Of a stretch of DNA of 64,000 bases, positions 46,833-56,629 are shown piece by piece. The stretch is from Hymenochaete sp. R1. Taxonomy: Eukaryota > Basidiomycota > Agaricomycetes > Hymenochaetales > Hymenochaetaceae. The DNA lies in NCBI GenBank assembly GCA_019400425.1, contig JAFREE010000105.1:1-64000 (forward strand). The letters run 5' to 3'. Each line of letters begins with the position of its first letter. Positions within the stretch are counted from its first letter, which is position 1. The translations under genes were made by a program, and so were the position numbers. A model generated the notes under the pieces. That model saw nothing but the letters and a program-made list of their open reading frames with translations, was not told the origin of the DNA and did no database searches.

Positions 46833-47757
46833 CTAGTCATAATCACCACCTAGCCCAGCAAGCGTTAGAAAGTAAACCCCTTCAGTTATAAATTTGCACA
46901 GAAAACGTTTACTCACCACCGCCGTCTCCGCCTCCTCCATCACCCAAATCGTCGGCGTCATCTCCCTCTCCGTTATCAAAGTAGTTCTCGGCATAGTCGT
47001 TATCATATTCCTCGTCCACATCGTAGTCTGACCCCGCACCCTGTGAGTTTGCAGTGTCCGATCCTTCCTTGTCCGACGATCCGGCTGCTTTCTCATCTTC
47101 AAACAAGTTTGGATCGGCTAGAGTATCGAGCTTCCGTTTCTTTGATAGCTTCTTCTTGTCTAGGTTCAAAAGGGCTTCGTTAGTCGGGAGAGAAAGCGGA
47201 GCATCGAATGGCGTGCCTTTCTTTTTCCGTTTTGGGTTGAAGTAGTCTTCAAAAATCTCGGCTGGAAAGAACGGTTGGTGTAGGTCCTTCCTCTTCAATG
47301 TCGGCTGGGCCGCTGGTGAGGGTCGGTACTTGTCCGAATATCTTGGTAGTTCTGCAATTATGATAAGTACGAGCTATGAGTAAAGGATAGATGTGCGTAC
47401 CGTCTGACTTCGTCGTCTCGACTAAATAATATTGCGAGGTCCTCAGACGTGTCGCAAATCCTTCCTGTAGCTCGCATATACGTCGCTCTTCCTCCGACGG
47501 CGCTGTTAGTTGTGGTAAAGAGTCCATTGACTAGGACAATCACAGCGTTTTTACCGCACAATACATGAATGCTCGGCTCAGCCAATATGCCAAAGGTGTC
47601 AAGAATGATGGAATGAAGGGCGCACAGGATACAGCTCGCCAGCTTCGCGAGACATGTTCTGGATATCTGCGAACGAGAGACCCATCGGCGGAGGGTTACT
47701 ATTGTTAAAGCCACCCCTTCCGCCGCCTCTACCACCTCCTCTTCCTCCCCTTGACAT
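46833..47757 (-). CDS. RPC31: RNA polymerase III subunit RPC7 / Rpc31
   Basis: Part of the RPC82-RPC34-RPC31 trimer that drives Pol III promoter opening and initiation. Exons (minus): 47757-47626, 47530-47401, 47351-46917, 46849-46833; 237 residues. Begins with an Arg/Gly-rich MSRGGRGGGRGGGRGGFN, then PPMGLSFADIQ, ELYPSMDSLPQLTAPSEEE, DLHQPFFPAEIFEDYFNPKR, and a strongly acidic Asp/Glu/Gly C-terminus ending GGDYD, all characteristic of the family. The last exon is only 17 nt and encodes the terminal GGDYD. Intron 1 (95 nt) is the longest. Confidence 0.92.
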
Positions 47758-48418
47758 TCTTTCTGTTACTTCGGAGGTGGAATTGTTACGGAACGGAAAG
47801 CATGATAAAGTGGGCGTGCTTTCGAGTCACCTTGGTACGATTTGTTTTGATTGTCAACGTCGATCTCGAATTCGGCAACTGCCAGCTCGTAGTTCCACCA
47901 TCCCGGAAGGGTGATAGACAACCGAACTTTCAGGGTTTGGATGAGGCAAAAGATAGTACGTTCTGAAGATGGGATTCAAAAGGCGGGGGTATACAATGAA
48001 AATAGGCACTGCGAGGATGGAACGGTATTATCTTCGTATCTGCGATCTCCTCATCGACCACGTATTGATCATTAAGAAAGCCATGTACAATAGAGCTTAC
48101 AAAATAGATTCTTCGTGTATTACAAGCTCGGCATATGCACTACTGGTAGCTATACAAATTGCTGAAATCTCCAAGATGCAAGATGGAAGATGTGGAAGGT
48201 GGGCGAAAGTACAAATGCGAACAAGAAGGCAAAAGGGGCTGAATTGATATGTAGGTTAAAGCCTAACAAACACATGGTGGGTTGAGAAAGCAAGGAACCG
48301 AACACATAATAATGAAGCAACAAAAGTGCAAAAAATTAGTGCTCCTCTAGAAGGGGTGCTGGATATTATTTTGGTCACGGAAGTTATAATGAAACGTGAA
48401 AGCTAAACGAGAAATGCG
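47758..48418. other. Spacer between RPC31 and CAF40
   Basis: 661 bases with RPC31 promoter and CAF40 3' UTR. A plus ORF (47969-48247) lacks motifs. No gene called. Confidence 0.4.
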
Positions 48419-49598
48419 TCAATTGAGATCGCTGAGGTTGTTTTGAAGGGTAGCCAGGCATCGTTTTGTGACTTGATCGCCTTTTAGTAGGGTGCTGAAT
48501 GTCTGATCACGGAGTGGTTCCGGAAGGCAAGTACGGAGCGCCTCACGAGCTCTGTAAACAAGTAACGTCAATGACGGTCTATTTGCAACTTTTTAAAATC
48601 ACTCACTTAGGATTGTCGCTCAGGCGAAGGTAGCATCGAACGACATGCTTGAGGAGACGGACGGCCTGCGTCTCTACAAGTTGACTGACCATATTGCTCA
48701 ACACAGTCACAACGGCGAAGAAGCGCTCATAAGTGTGGCAAATGTACGTCAACCCTGTTTCGTCCAAGAGAATCTTCTGCACTATGAAGATGGCGACAGT
48801 TTTGGAGAGTTCGCTTCCTGTCTCCATTATACGGAGGCAGAGAGGTATAATCTCGGTAGATAGGAGGAAATGAATAACTTGAGTATTGTCATTTTGCTTC
48901 ACAAGCGCTCCGATAACGCCCAAGGAAGTGAGCCGTAGGTATTCGAATGGTCGGGTTTTGGAAGTTGTGTTGAGAAATGGGTAGAGGAAGAGTGGGATAT
49001 GGGCGCTTAGGAAAAGCTGACGGGTTTCGGAGTGGGAAGCAACGCATTGAAGAAGGGCGAGAGCGTTGCAAACACGGTTCGAGACATGGGCTGTGAGATT
49101 TGGCGGGCAGAGAAGGGGGTATACGGACACAATTTCCTGTAGTAGGGCCGACATGATACCTGAAACAAAACGAATTAGTCGTATCAATACGAAGGTCTCA
49201 GACGTCGATATTTCTCGAGAAAGTAAACAAAACTCACCGAAGGAGTGCCAGAGGACAAGAGCGAGATCATCATATTGCTCTCTTTTCTTGCTCAACTCCA
49301 GGAGAGCAGCTTCCCGAGAGTTGGCGTCCAAAAGGTCGATCACCAAGACATAGATTTTACTCTCGTCTTGTTGTAGCAACTGCTGATGCTGCTGCTGCTG
49401 CTGTTGTTGCTGTTGTTGCGGTAGTCCGGGTATGGAAACACCAAACATTCCAAAGGTGTTCGGGTTCGGCTGTAGAGGGGTTTGGGGTGCCAGTGACGGA
49501 GCGGACATGGGGGGCGGTGTATCACCGTACGCCTGCGCCGCCGACAGACCTCGAGCAGACTGGAAGGACGAATACGGAGTGTGCTGCATGAACGACAT
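48419..49598 (-). CDS. CAF40: CCR4-NOT complex subunit Caf40 / Rcd1 / CNOT9
   Basis: Armadillo-repeat subunit of the CCR4-NOT deadenylase that binds GW182/TTP-type partners. Exons (minus): 49598-49238, 49159-48607, 48551-48419; 348 residues. The conserved core starts [20 protein letters not shown], then [59 protein letters not shown] and [20 protein letters not shown], nearly identical to animal CNOT9. The fungal-specific N-terminal extension (~75 residues) is Pro/Gln-rich with a run of ten Gln then HQQLLQQ. It shares a 316-base divergent promoter with YRA1. Confidence 0.95.
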
Positions 49599-49914
49599 TG
49601 AGGGCAGAGTTTATTTGAACGGACGTCCTTGACGCTCGGAGTCGGTCGGTGAGGGAAGAAGGCAAGGAGAGGCGATCATCACTGCATCAGCGTGACATGG
49701 TTACCTGTGACGAATTGACGTCACGCGTCACAAAGAAAACGGCTGTGCGTTCAAACTCCGCCACGTACAACTCATCAGCTCGTCGCCGTCTTTCTCTCTC
49801 TTGCTTTCAAGCCCCCATCATCTCTTCCCTGTCGTCGTCGTTTTCGCCTTTCACTTTCTTCTCAATCTCATCTCGCGTCTCTAACAGGAGCTATTCTCAG
49901 TGTCACTAGCAGCG
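49599..49914. promoter_or_regulatory. Bidirectional promoter of CAF40 and YRA1
   Basis: 316 bases between divergent start codons. Pyrimidine-rich tracts (TCTCTCTTGC, TTTCACTTTCTTCTC) precede YRA1. A GACGTCACG-like element at about 49719-49727 contains the ACGTCA half-site of ATF/CREB-type bZIP factors; its use is speculative. Confidence 0.5.
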
Positions 49915-51512
49915 ATGGACAAATCTCTCGACGATGTTGGTATTCTTCATTCTCGTATCCACAGGCCGTAGTCGTTCAACAGCGGAACGGCGACTCGCGT
50001 TTCCACACTCTTGACTCACTTCAAATTATTTTTTCGTCTTCCCCTTTTGAAGCTCGTCAAGACCTCTAAGACCGGCAAGCGTGGTCAACGCCGCCCGGGT
50101 CGTGGTCCCCGCTCGGCCGTCCTGGGAACGAATAACACAACCGCCGCGAAGGCAGCCTTCAAGAAGAACGTAGCAACCAATCAAACTTCCACTTCTTCTG
50201 TCCAGCAGACGGCAGATAAGATCATGGTGTCCGGTCTTCCTCTGGACGTGAATGACGCGCAAATCAGGGTACACTTATCTCACACATAACATTTGTATTT
50301 CGGTACTCATACTTTAATCTTTAGGAACTGTTTTCAACGACTGTTGGACCTGTCCGCGACATTCAGCTTCATTACACGCCTCAGGGCAAGTGGAACGGAT
50401 CTGCTACTGTCGCTTTCAATCGCAAAGGCGACGGAAATAAGGCTTTCGAACAGTACAACAACCGCCTCATCGATCGAAGTTAGTAATTCGGCTCTTACTT
50501 ATTCCCCAGACAATTTTGTCAAGCCCTCGGCCCTCGACCGATTGTCCATACGACGAGCTTGTGTGATGGATAAAGCATGATCTCGCTCTGCTTTTGGATG
50601 CGATACTTGTCCAATACCCCCTACCATGAGGTTGATGGCTACCTTCTTTGAAGAGAAGTTCGTGTGCCGGACTTACCGTGCGAGCCGTCTGTTGGCAAAT
50701 TTGTTCGGCTCGCGACGAAGTGTCCTTCCCTCGCGTTCGCTCCTGGTTCGACCGGTTGAGCGAATGTCTATAAATGGTAGCTGGTTTGTCGGAACCTCGA
50801 CGTTTATGGGGGTCACTAATCGCTCCTGACACGTCTTGAAGGTCCGATGTGTAAATCCAGGTGGTCTTAGAAGGTTTTCTTGCACTGGATATGGTTGGGA
50901 TATTAGTATCAATGATGTGCATACCTTCAAGGATCTGCGGGCGGACGTAGTGTCATATCACTCCAAGCGAGGAGTTCGTCATCGCGGTCAGGAGATGGGA
51001 GGCGGATTGCTTCAATTTCACTTGCTACATGGAACAGTCAACTGATCGTCAACTTCTTGTTTCTCATCATGTGTACCATCTTCTACGTTCTGCACATCTT
51101 ATATCTGTTCCGCCGTCATTCGCCATTTACAGAGAAACCCATGAAGATCGAGATCATGGTTGATCCCTCCAAGGTGACGGCTCCGCTTTCGTCGCGCGTT
51201 ACGCCAGCTGCAACAAAAGCGGCTATCGCAGGTACGGCTCCTATGGAAGGCGTGCAGAGGTCAGTGATAACGATTGCTCGTTATGGAAGTTTGTATTCAT
51301 CCGTGTTCAGGACTGGAGGTCGTCAACGACGTGGTCGTGGCGGTGGACGTCCGAGGAACAACAATCGTCCAGCGAAATCTGCTGAGGACTTGGATGCGGA
51401 GATGGAGGTTGGTACTTGTTTTGCCAATTTTTGTCCAATGTCTCCTAATCCATATCAATAGGACTATTCGGCTGCTTCTGCTGCTCCCGCTGCCGCTGCT
51501 ACTGCCGCGTGA
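49915..51512 (+). CDS. YRA1: mRNA export adaptor Yra1 / ALY / REF
   Basis: TREX-associated RNA-binding adaptor that hands spliced mRNA to the Mex67 export receptor. Exons: 49915-49935, 50053-50268, 50325-50478, 51133-51259, 51311-51407, 51462-51512; 221 residues. The N-terminal UAP56-binding motif MDKSLDDLVK is on a 21 nt exon; an RG-rich segment follows; the RRM has RNP2-like DKIMVSGLPLDV and RNP1-like GKWNGSATVAF, with ELFSTTVGPVRDI between; a C-terminal RG-rich GGRQRRGRGGGRPR box and an acidic Ala-rich tail end the protein. Intron 3 is 654 nt, about ten times the usual length, and splits the RRM after IDR. The budding-yeast gene carries a similarly exceptional intron used for autoregulation. 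Confidence 0.94.
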
Positions 51513-52473
51513 TAGGTGTAATATATGTGGACGTTCAAAAGTTTTCTCCTTTCGTTTCAATCTCGCTTCTGTTGATATGATACTCCCGACTCTATTCTGT
51601 CACGCTTATTATTGTGAATTACATATCTAGTATTCTGGACCTTGTCTATGTGATGTGAGCTGTGAGTGTCTCAGGATGCGGAGAACAAGATAAGCTAATT
51701 CATGTCTTTAAAAGGCTATCGATGAAATGAAATGCTTGCTCGAAACACTCGTAATAATCTGAGTTCTATAGGTACCACCATGCAATTGCAATTCAAGTCG
51801 GTGCTTCATGTTTTCGGCAGAAAATTCAGACTCAAGATGTTGTCGCATGTTTGTCTTTCTACTTTCACCCGTTGCCTTTTTGCTCATATGCAACAAGTGC
51901 CCAGGCATGTGTCCATCGGTTCTGTTCTCTTCATGAACGGAAAGTGAGCCTCCTTTGAGTGGCTGAACGTCTTCAATGTCGCTTACGATCAAGCAAATGA
52001 AGTCAACGCGGTGTTTTTTGCTTTTGCCCCGGCCATCAGTATCCAGGCCCTCAATGAAACCCGCGAACGATCGCTTCGCGGCCCATCATAAGGAAAACAT
52101 CGTAAGTAGCTATTCCGGCCGAAGTAAACTCGTGCTCCTGATTTGCCTCGCACTTCCGGTTACGTGTCTGCCGCGCTTCCGCTCATTTCTAGCTACATTT
52201 TCTGTATGTCGCACGATTTTCTGTCATGTTGTATTGATTTTTCAATGGGCATTTTACGCCGTGCCAAGTGACGCGCTTCCACTGCTTTGGTCTGGTCTGT
52301 TGGTTCCAGGTCCATAAGGACTTGGCCATCTTCTCCCCGCACTTTCGGGATTGCTCTTGCTATAAAAAGAACGTTCCCCGGGTTAGTTCCTCCAACCAGT
52401 GAACCACTTCGTTTCGACGCCTCTGTCCCCACTGTTCAAACCCCTCTCTCCTATACAAGACTCACTTGACGCT
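51513..52473. other. Spacer between YRA1 and the lectin gene
   Basis: 961 bases. The first part is the YRA1 3' UTR; ORFs on both strands near 51708-51992 overlap antiparallel and have no motif. The region from ~52320 to 52473 (CTTGCTATAAAAAGAAC with a TATAAA at about 52359) looks like the lectin promoter, roughly 115 bases upstream of its ATG. Confidence 0.5.
52356..52366 (+). promoter_or_regulatory. Putative TATA box of the lectin gene
   Basis: GCTATAAAAAG matches a TATA-box consensus and lies about 110-115 bases before the lectin ATG. This fits an inducible, strongly expressed secreted-protein gene better than its housekeeping neighbours, which lack a clear TATA. Confidence 0.5.
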
Positions 52474-53060
52474 ATGTTCTCTACGCTTCTTGCCGCGTCC
52501 TCCCTCGTGGTCCTTGCTACAGCACAAGTCCCTACCACTCCTTCACCCGTCTTCATCAAAACTGGTGTCGACCCTACCTACTGCCTCGGCACTCTCGGCT
52601 CCGCCAACAACGATGCTGTTGCAGTTCTCTTGTGCAACGTCGACGATGCGAACCAGAAATGGTCGTTCGCGAACGGCACGGTGTCGGTGAACGGAAACAT
52701 GTGCCTTGACGTTACAGACGGGAGCGACGTCGATGGGGCCAAGCTTCAGGTGTACTCGTGCACTGAGGGTAACACGAACCAGCAATGGTACTACACTGGC
52801 GACAACAGGTTCGTGCCATAGTTTCCATCGGGCGAACAGTTGTTGACGAGATTTGACTGTTCTGGTTTGATAGGCTCGCATGGACGAACCACGGCAAGTG
52901 CCTCGACCTGACGGACGGCCGTGTTGCGGGTAGCAAAGCCTCCTACGCAGAGCCTCAGCTCTGGACGTGTCTTGACGGGAACACGAACCAAGTCTGGAAC
53001 ACCGAGTCCGCTACCGCCGATTCGACGACCTCATCCGCTGCCGATGCTACGACCGCTTAA
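52474..53060 (+). CDS. Secreted ricin-B-type (beta-trefoil) lectin
   Basis: Predicted extracellular carbohydrate-binding protein; sugar specificity unknown. Exons: 52474-52808 and 52874-53060; 173 residues. A signal peptide (MFSTLLAASSLVVLATAQ) is followed by one beta-trefoil whose three QxW repeats are all present (ANQKWSF, TNQQWYY, TNQVWNT), with CLDVTDGS and CLDLTDG sugar-site-like loops in the second and third lobes and YCLGT in the first. There is no catalytic or toxin A-chain domain in this gene or next to it. The tail is Ser/Thr/Ala-rich and could be O-glycosylated. A TATA-like box lies upstream. Confidence 0.92.
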
Positions 53061-53335
53061 ATTCGAAGATTGTGCAAGAGAATTGCGACATGATTCTTAA
53101 CGTTTATGTCCGACGGAGATGTTCTTGATGGTCCTTGTTTTAATTGATGTTCTTCTCCCGGTAATTGGGTATTTCGGATAATGTAATGGGTTTCGTATTT
53201 TGGGAATCTCAATTTGTCTTCTTTGTATGAGGAAATGAGCGAACATACATTACCCCTCCTCCGCCTACTCTTCGTTCAAGTTGCTTGAATTGAACTCCAA
53301 GTCTACGACACACAAGGACGCTGAAGCGCAAATCT

Positions 53336-53695
53336 ATGGAAGAGTCAAGAGGTAGCGGCCGGAGGAGGCCAAACGCCACGTCAAAGAATATCGACAAGCT
53401 GGAACGTCAACTTTCAGAACAAGGAGAAAGACTCAATCAGATCGTCCACTCGAAGCTGGAGAAAGACAACGAAGCGATGAGGATGCGGTACCAAAAGGAG
53501 ATGCCACGGCTTAAGAAAAGGCTGGACGAGTTGGCGTCGGAACTCAGCGGCGTGCTTGATGATGGGACACGGAAGGAAAAGGAGGGGGAATATGTCGGGC
53601 TGAGAAAGAAATACGATGACAACATACAGGAGGCGCAAGAGATGCTCGATAGGCATGATCGCGTGTTAGACTCACTGGCAGTGTGGCACGGATGA
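53336..53695 (+). CDS. Hypothetical small coiled-coil protein
   Basis: Single exon, 119 residues. No recognised family. Nearly the whole chain is charged and helical with heptad spacing (NIDKLERQLSEQGERLNQIV, then RYQKEMPRLKKRLDELASEL). No signal peptide or membrane helix. Supported by uniform composition and a clean ATG; the antisense ORFs over it are weaker. Confidence 0.55.
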   Translation: MEESRGSGRRRPNATSKNIDKLERQLSEQGERLNQIVHSKLEKDNEAMRMRYQKEMPRLKKRLDELASELSGVLDDGTRKEKEGEYVGLRKKYDDNIQEAQEMLDRHDRVLDSLAVWHG

Positions 53696-54058
53696 CTTGT
53701 GCAACACGAGGAAGGCATGAATAGCACATATCCCTACATTATCGAGTCTCATGTATAAATATGCACGTTCTCGCTCGGGTAATAGTCTTGTGGTGGTAAA
53801 GTTCAACATCCAAGACGCGGACGGCCCAGATAGCCACAATTCCGAGCTCGATTTATAGAAGGCGTGGAAGCGATCACGTGCGATTCAGAGGCCAGTTCAG
53901 CAGTTTCAGCAGTTTCAGCCTCCTAACTCTCCGTCAACGACCAAGCGGCTGAGACGCGATTGTCACTGTTATCTCTCGTGAAGTACATCCCAATTCTTCA
54001 CCTATCATCGTTCGTCTGGACCGGGAATAATTTGGCTGGGGACCTAATTCAGCTGAGA
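53696..54058. other. Upstream region of STN1
   Basis: 363 bases; contains a repeated CAGTTTCAG word at about 53896-53920. No gene seen. Confidence 0.4.
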
Positions 54059-56115
54059 ATGCTCACAACCACGACCGTGGAGAAACTCCTTTGTAAGACT
54101 TCAACCTTGCTCCTGACGCCTCAAAAGCGTAGACGACGGTCATCGTCATCGGCTGGAGAAAGAGTCATATGCAGCGGACCAAGCACCTCTAAAGCAGGAA
54201 TTTCTTCTCATAGCCCTATTAGCGGAGAAGAATATGTCAGAATTGCCAATAGTAAGATATATAGCTGGACCTTCACGAAGTCAGCCATCGCACCGTGTTT
54301 CGTGAAGGATGTACTTGAAATGAATGCAGACGAGGGTATGTGTCTAATCAACTCACAGACGCGAACTTTAGCGCTGATAATAAAGCTCGTAGACTTTGAA
54401 CTCTACTGGCTTGGCCGTGTCCCCTGTCGAAGTGTCAAACTTGTCGGGTTGATTATTGCTGTCGATAAATACGAGAGTCGGGTGCGCGTAAGAAGTGAAT
54501 ATCAACTTCCCATTTCCTTTCGCTCGGGCGTGTATTGATCGTTTCTAGTTGACGATGGGACTGGCGCAATAGATTGCGATTGTATTTATCCAAGGCCTTC
54601 GAAGCAGCCGCAGTCTCCGAACAAACAGTCGAAAGCGCAAGACGGGCGGATCCACACATCCAATCCTCTTTCGTCACTTGTTCCTCCCAAAATACCTGGC
54701 TTTCGTGTAGGGGAATGTGCAAATTTAACAGGTCGAATAGCTCTCACTAGGACATCGCGAACGGTCAGGGTTGAATTTGGTGGCGCAGGTTCAGTAATTG
54801 CTTTTATGCCGTTATCCTCATATTGAAGTTTACTTTCTTTAGCACTCTGTAGCAATGCCAATGACGAGCTGCACCATTGGATAAATGTCATGAGGCTTCA
54901 TCGTGAACATTATCACCTTAGCGAGCCTTTCTCTATCCCTAAACAGCAAGACATTCCACAGACTGAGACTCAGGAGCCCATCACGATTGGAGATATATCC
55001 TCCGAATCTTCGCCCGCGACCACGTCTAGTTCGGCAGCCGGATCATCACGACAGTTGCATACGGTACGTTTCCCTATACAAACATATTTTGTATTCCTCG
55101 TAGAGCTAAAAAAAATCAGTCTCCTAAGCGTCCCCGTCTTCGACACCCTTCACGTCTCCGTTCGCGTGATCTCACCGATATGACCTTCCGTATCTACGTC
55201 AAGCATTATTTGGATAATGCTCCTGAATTTTGGGAGTGTACACCCTGCGATGAGGATAATGACGAGGACTTGGATCGCTGCTCTACACCAACTCCCCGGA
55301 ACAGAGGCAGTAGCATGTCTCTCACCCCTCGTCCTAGAACAAAAACCCTATCGGCAGCATCCCCAAAAACAATGACTAATGGAAGCCAATTTGGCTTCAC
55401 TCTAAGCTACCTACGGAGAGTGCCTATCTTAGCTGGGATGGCTTTCGGGGTAGTACGAGCTGAGACTAAACGCCGAAAGAAGGAAGCTCAGAAACGTGAA
55501 ATAGAATCTCGCCGCGTTGGCGTCAGTTCCTCCGTCCCATCGAGACCCTCTGCTTCAGCAACCGCTAAGGAAGAGCCCCCATCAAGAAAAGTGAAGCGTC
55601 TCTTTCAGAAGACGATTCGAGACTTATACAAGGAGGGCAGCATCATCATTTGGGACGGACCGAAACGACCATGCTCACACGCACTTCTAGAAGAAGACGG
55701 AGATCAGTTCACGTTCTCAAGCTGTGCCGGTAGTCTTTGGAAGCCGTCCAATTCAACGCAAAGCACTACAACATCTACACAGTCTTCTTCATCCGTTCCG
55801 GACAATTTCGATGATGAAGACCTCACGGACCCAAACGATAACGAAGAAGCTTACTTACCAGTTACACCAACATCCATCGCTCAAATCGTTTTACAAACGA
55901 TAGAAAGTATCACAGCACCTAAGACCAATACGATGTTCGGACGAAGTCGTGCGAAGCCACCGCCAAAACCTGACGAGATTCTTGAGTATCTTCGCGCCTC
56001 AGACGCCCAGTGGGCGAATCTGGGTGCGTGGACTATTTTGGATGCGTTAAACGTGCTTCTAGAGGAAGGGAGGGTGTTCAAAGCTGGGGGCGAACGTTGG
56101 GCGCTCTGTGCTTGA
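54059..56115 (+). CDS. STN1: Telomere-capping CST complex subunit Stn1
   Basis: OB-fold protein that with Ten1 (and Cdc13/CTC1) binds telomeric single strands and regulates polymerase alpha fill-in. Exons: 54059-54335, 54393-54494, 54549-54788, 54843-55063, 55120-56115; 611 residues. The OB-fold is clear: FELYWLGRVPCRSVKLVGLI then IAVDKYESRVRVRIDDGTGA, followed by IDCDCIY; later GECANLTGRIALTRTSRTVRVEF and DELHHWINVMRLHREHYHLS close the domain. A Ser/Thr-rich linker with PKRPRLRHPSRLRSRDLT leads to a C-terminal region (FRIYVKHYLDNAPEF, QFGFTLSYLRRVPILAGMA, LYKEGSIIIWDGP) with winged-helix-like segments. Intron 1 ends at GTAG|AC; the exon 2 donor is GTGAAT. The exact start is uncertain because an open frame extends upstream to a GTG. 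Confidence 0.87.
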
Positions 56116-56283
56116 ACCTGTGGGGCCATGGTAATCTTGGATATAGCACTCATACTCTATACTTTGTCTTAATATAAATGTTCTAGTCAGTCTGTGCGAT
56201 TTTGTTCGTGTAATTATGGGTGGAGGAAGTTGATAATAATCAACTAAAATTTATATAATTATGCAATAAGAACTTGTTTGAAC

Positions 56284-56356
56284 GGGTATCTAGCTCAGTT
56301 GGTAGAGCGTTCGCTTCGCATGCGAAAGGTCAGGTGTTCGAATCGCCTGTTATCCA
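56284..56356 (+). tRNA. tRNA-Ala (CGC), intronless
   Basis: 73 nt cloverleaf: acceptor GGGTATC/GTTATCC, D-arm GCTC...GAGC, anticodon arm TTCGC-TTCGCAT-GCGAA (anticodon CGC), T-arm AGGTG-TTCGAAT-CGCCT, discriminator A73. The acceptor carries G3-U70, the alanine identity pair, which supports the anticodon-based assignment. Pair 6-67 is a T-T mismatch. Lies between the convergent genes STN1 and KGD2. Confidence 0.9.
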
Positions 56357-56629
56357 TTTCTTTTCGGTTGTAGTTTTCTCCAACTCGTGTCAGAGACCTT
56401 TCAATGATCCAATTCAAATAGGGACCGTAAATGACAAGAAACTGACGCAAGTTTCAATCAAACACCGTTCATATAGACAAGTATACCCGATCCACTGACT
56501 TTTATGTCTCACAATGGTGGCATTTGAAGAACGATTTGCGGAGAAGGAGACGGAGAAGGAATGCAAGATAGAGATTAAGTAAACTAAGACACAAAGCAAA
56601 TAGCTCGACTACAACTAAGCCAGAGTTCC

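Noticed and set aside
50626..50829. 67-codon ORF inside the long YRA1 intron as an independent gene.
   Set aside because: No family likeness and overlapped by antisense ORFs; could at most be an optional exon.
52474..53060. Ricin-type toxin.
   Set aside because: Only the sugar-binding trefoil is present; there is no catalytic A-chain here or nearby.
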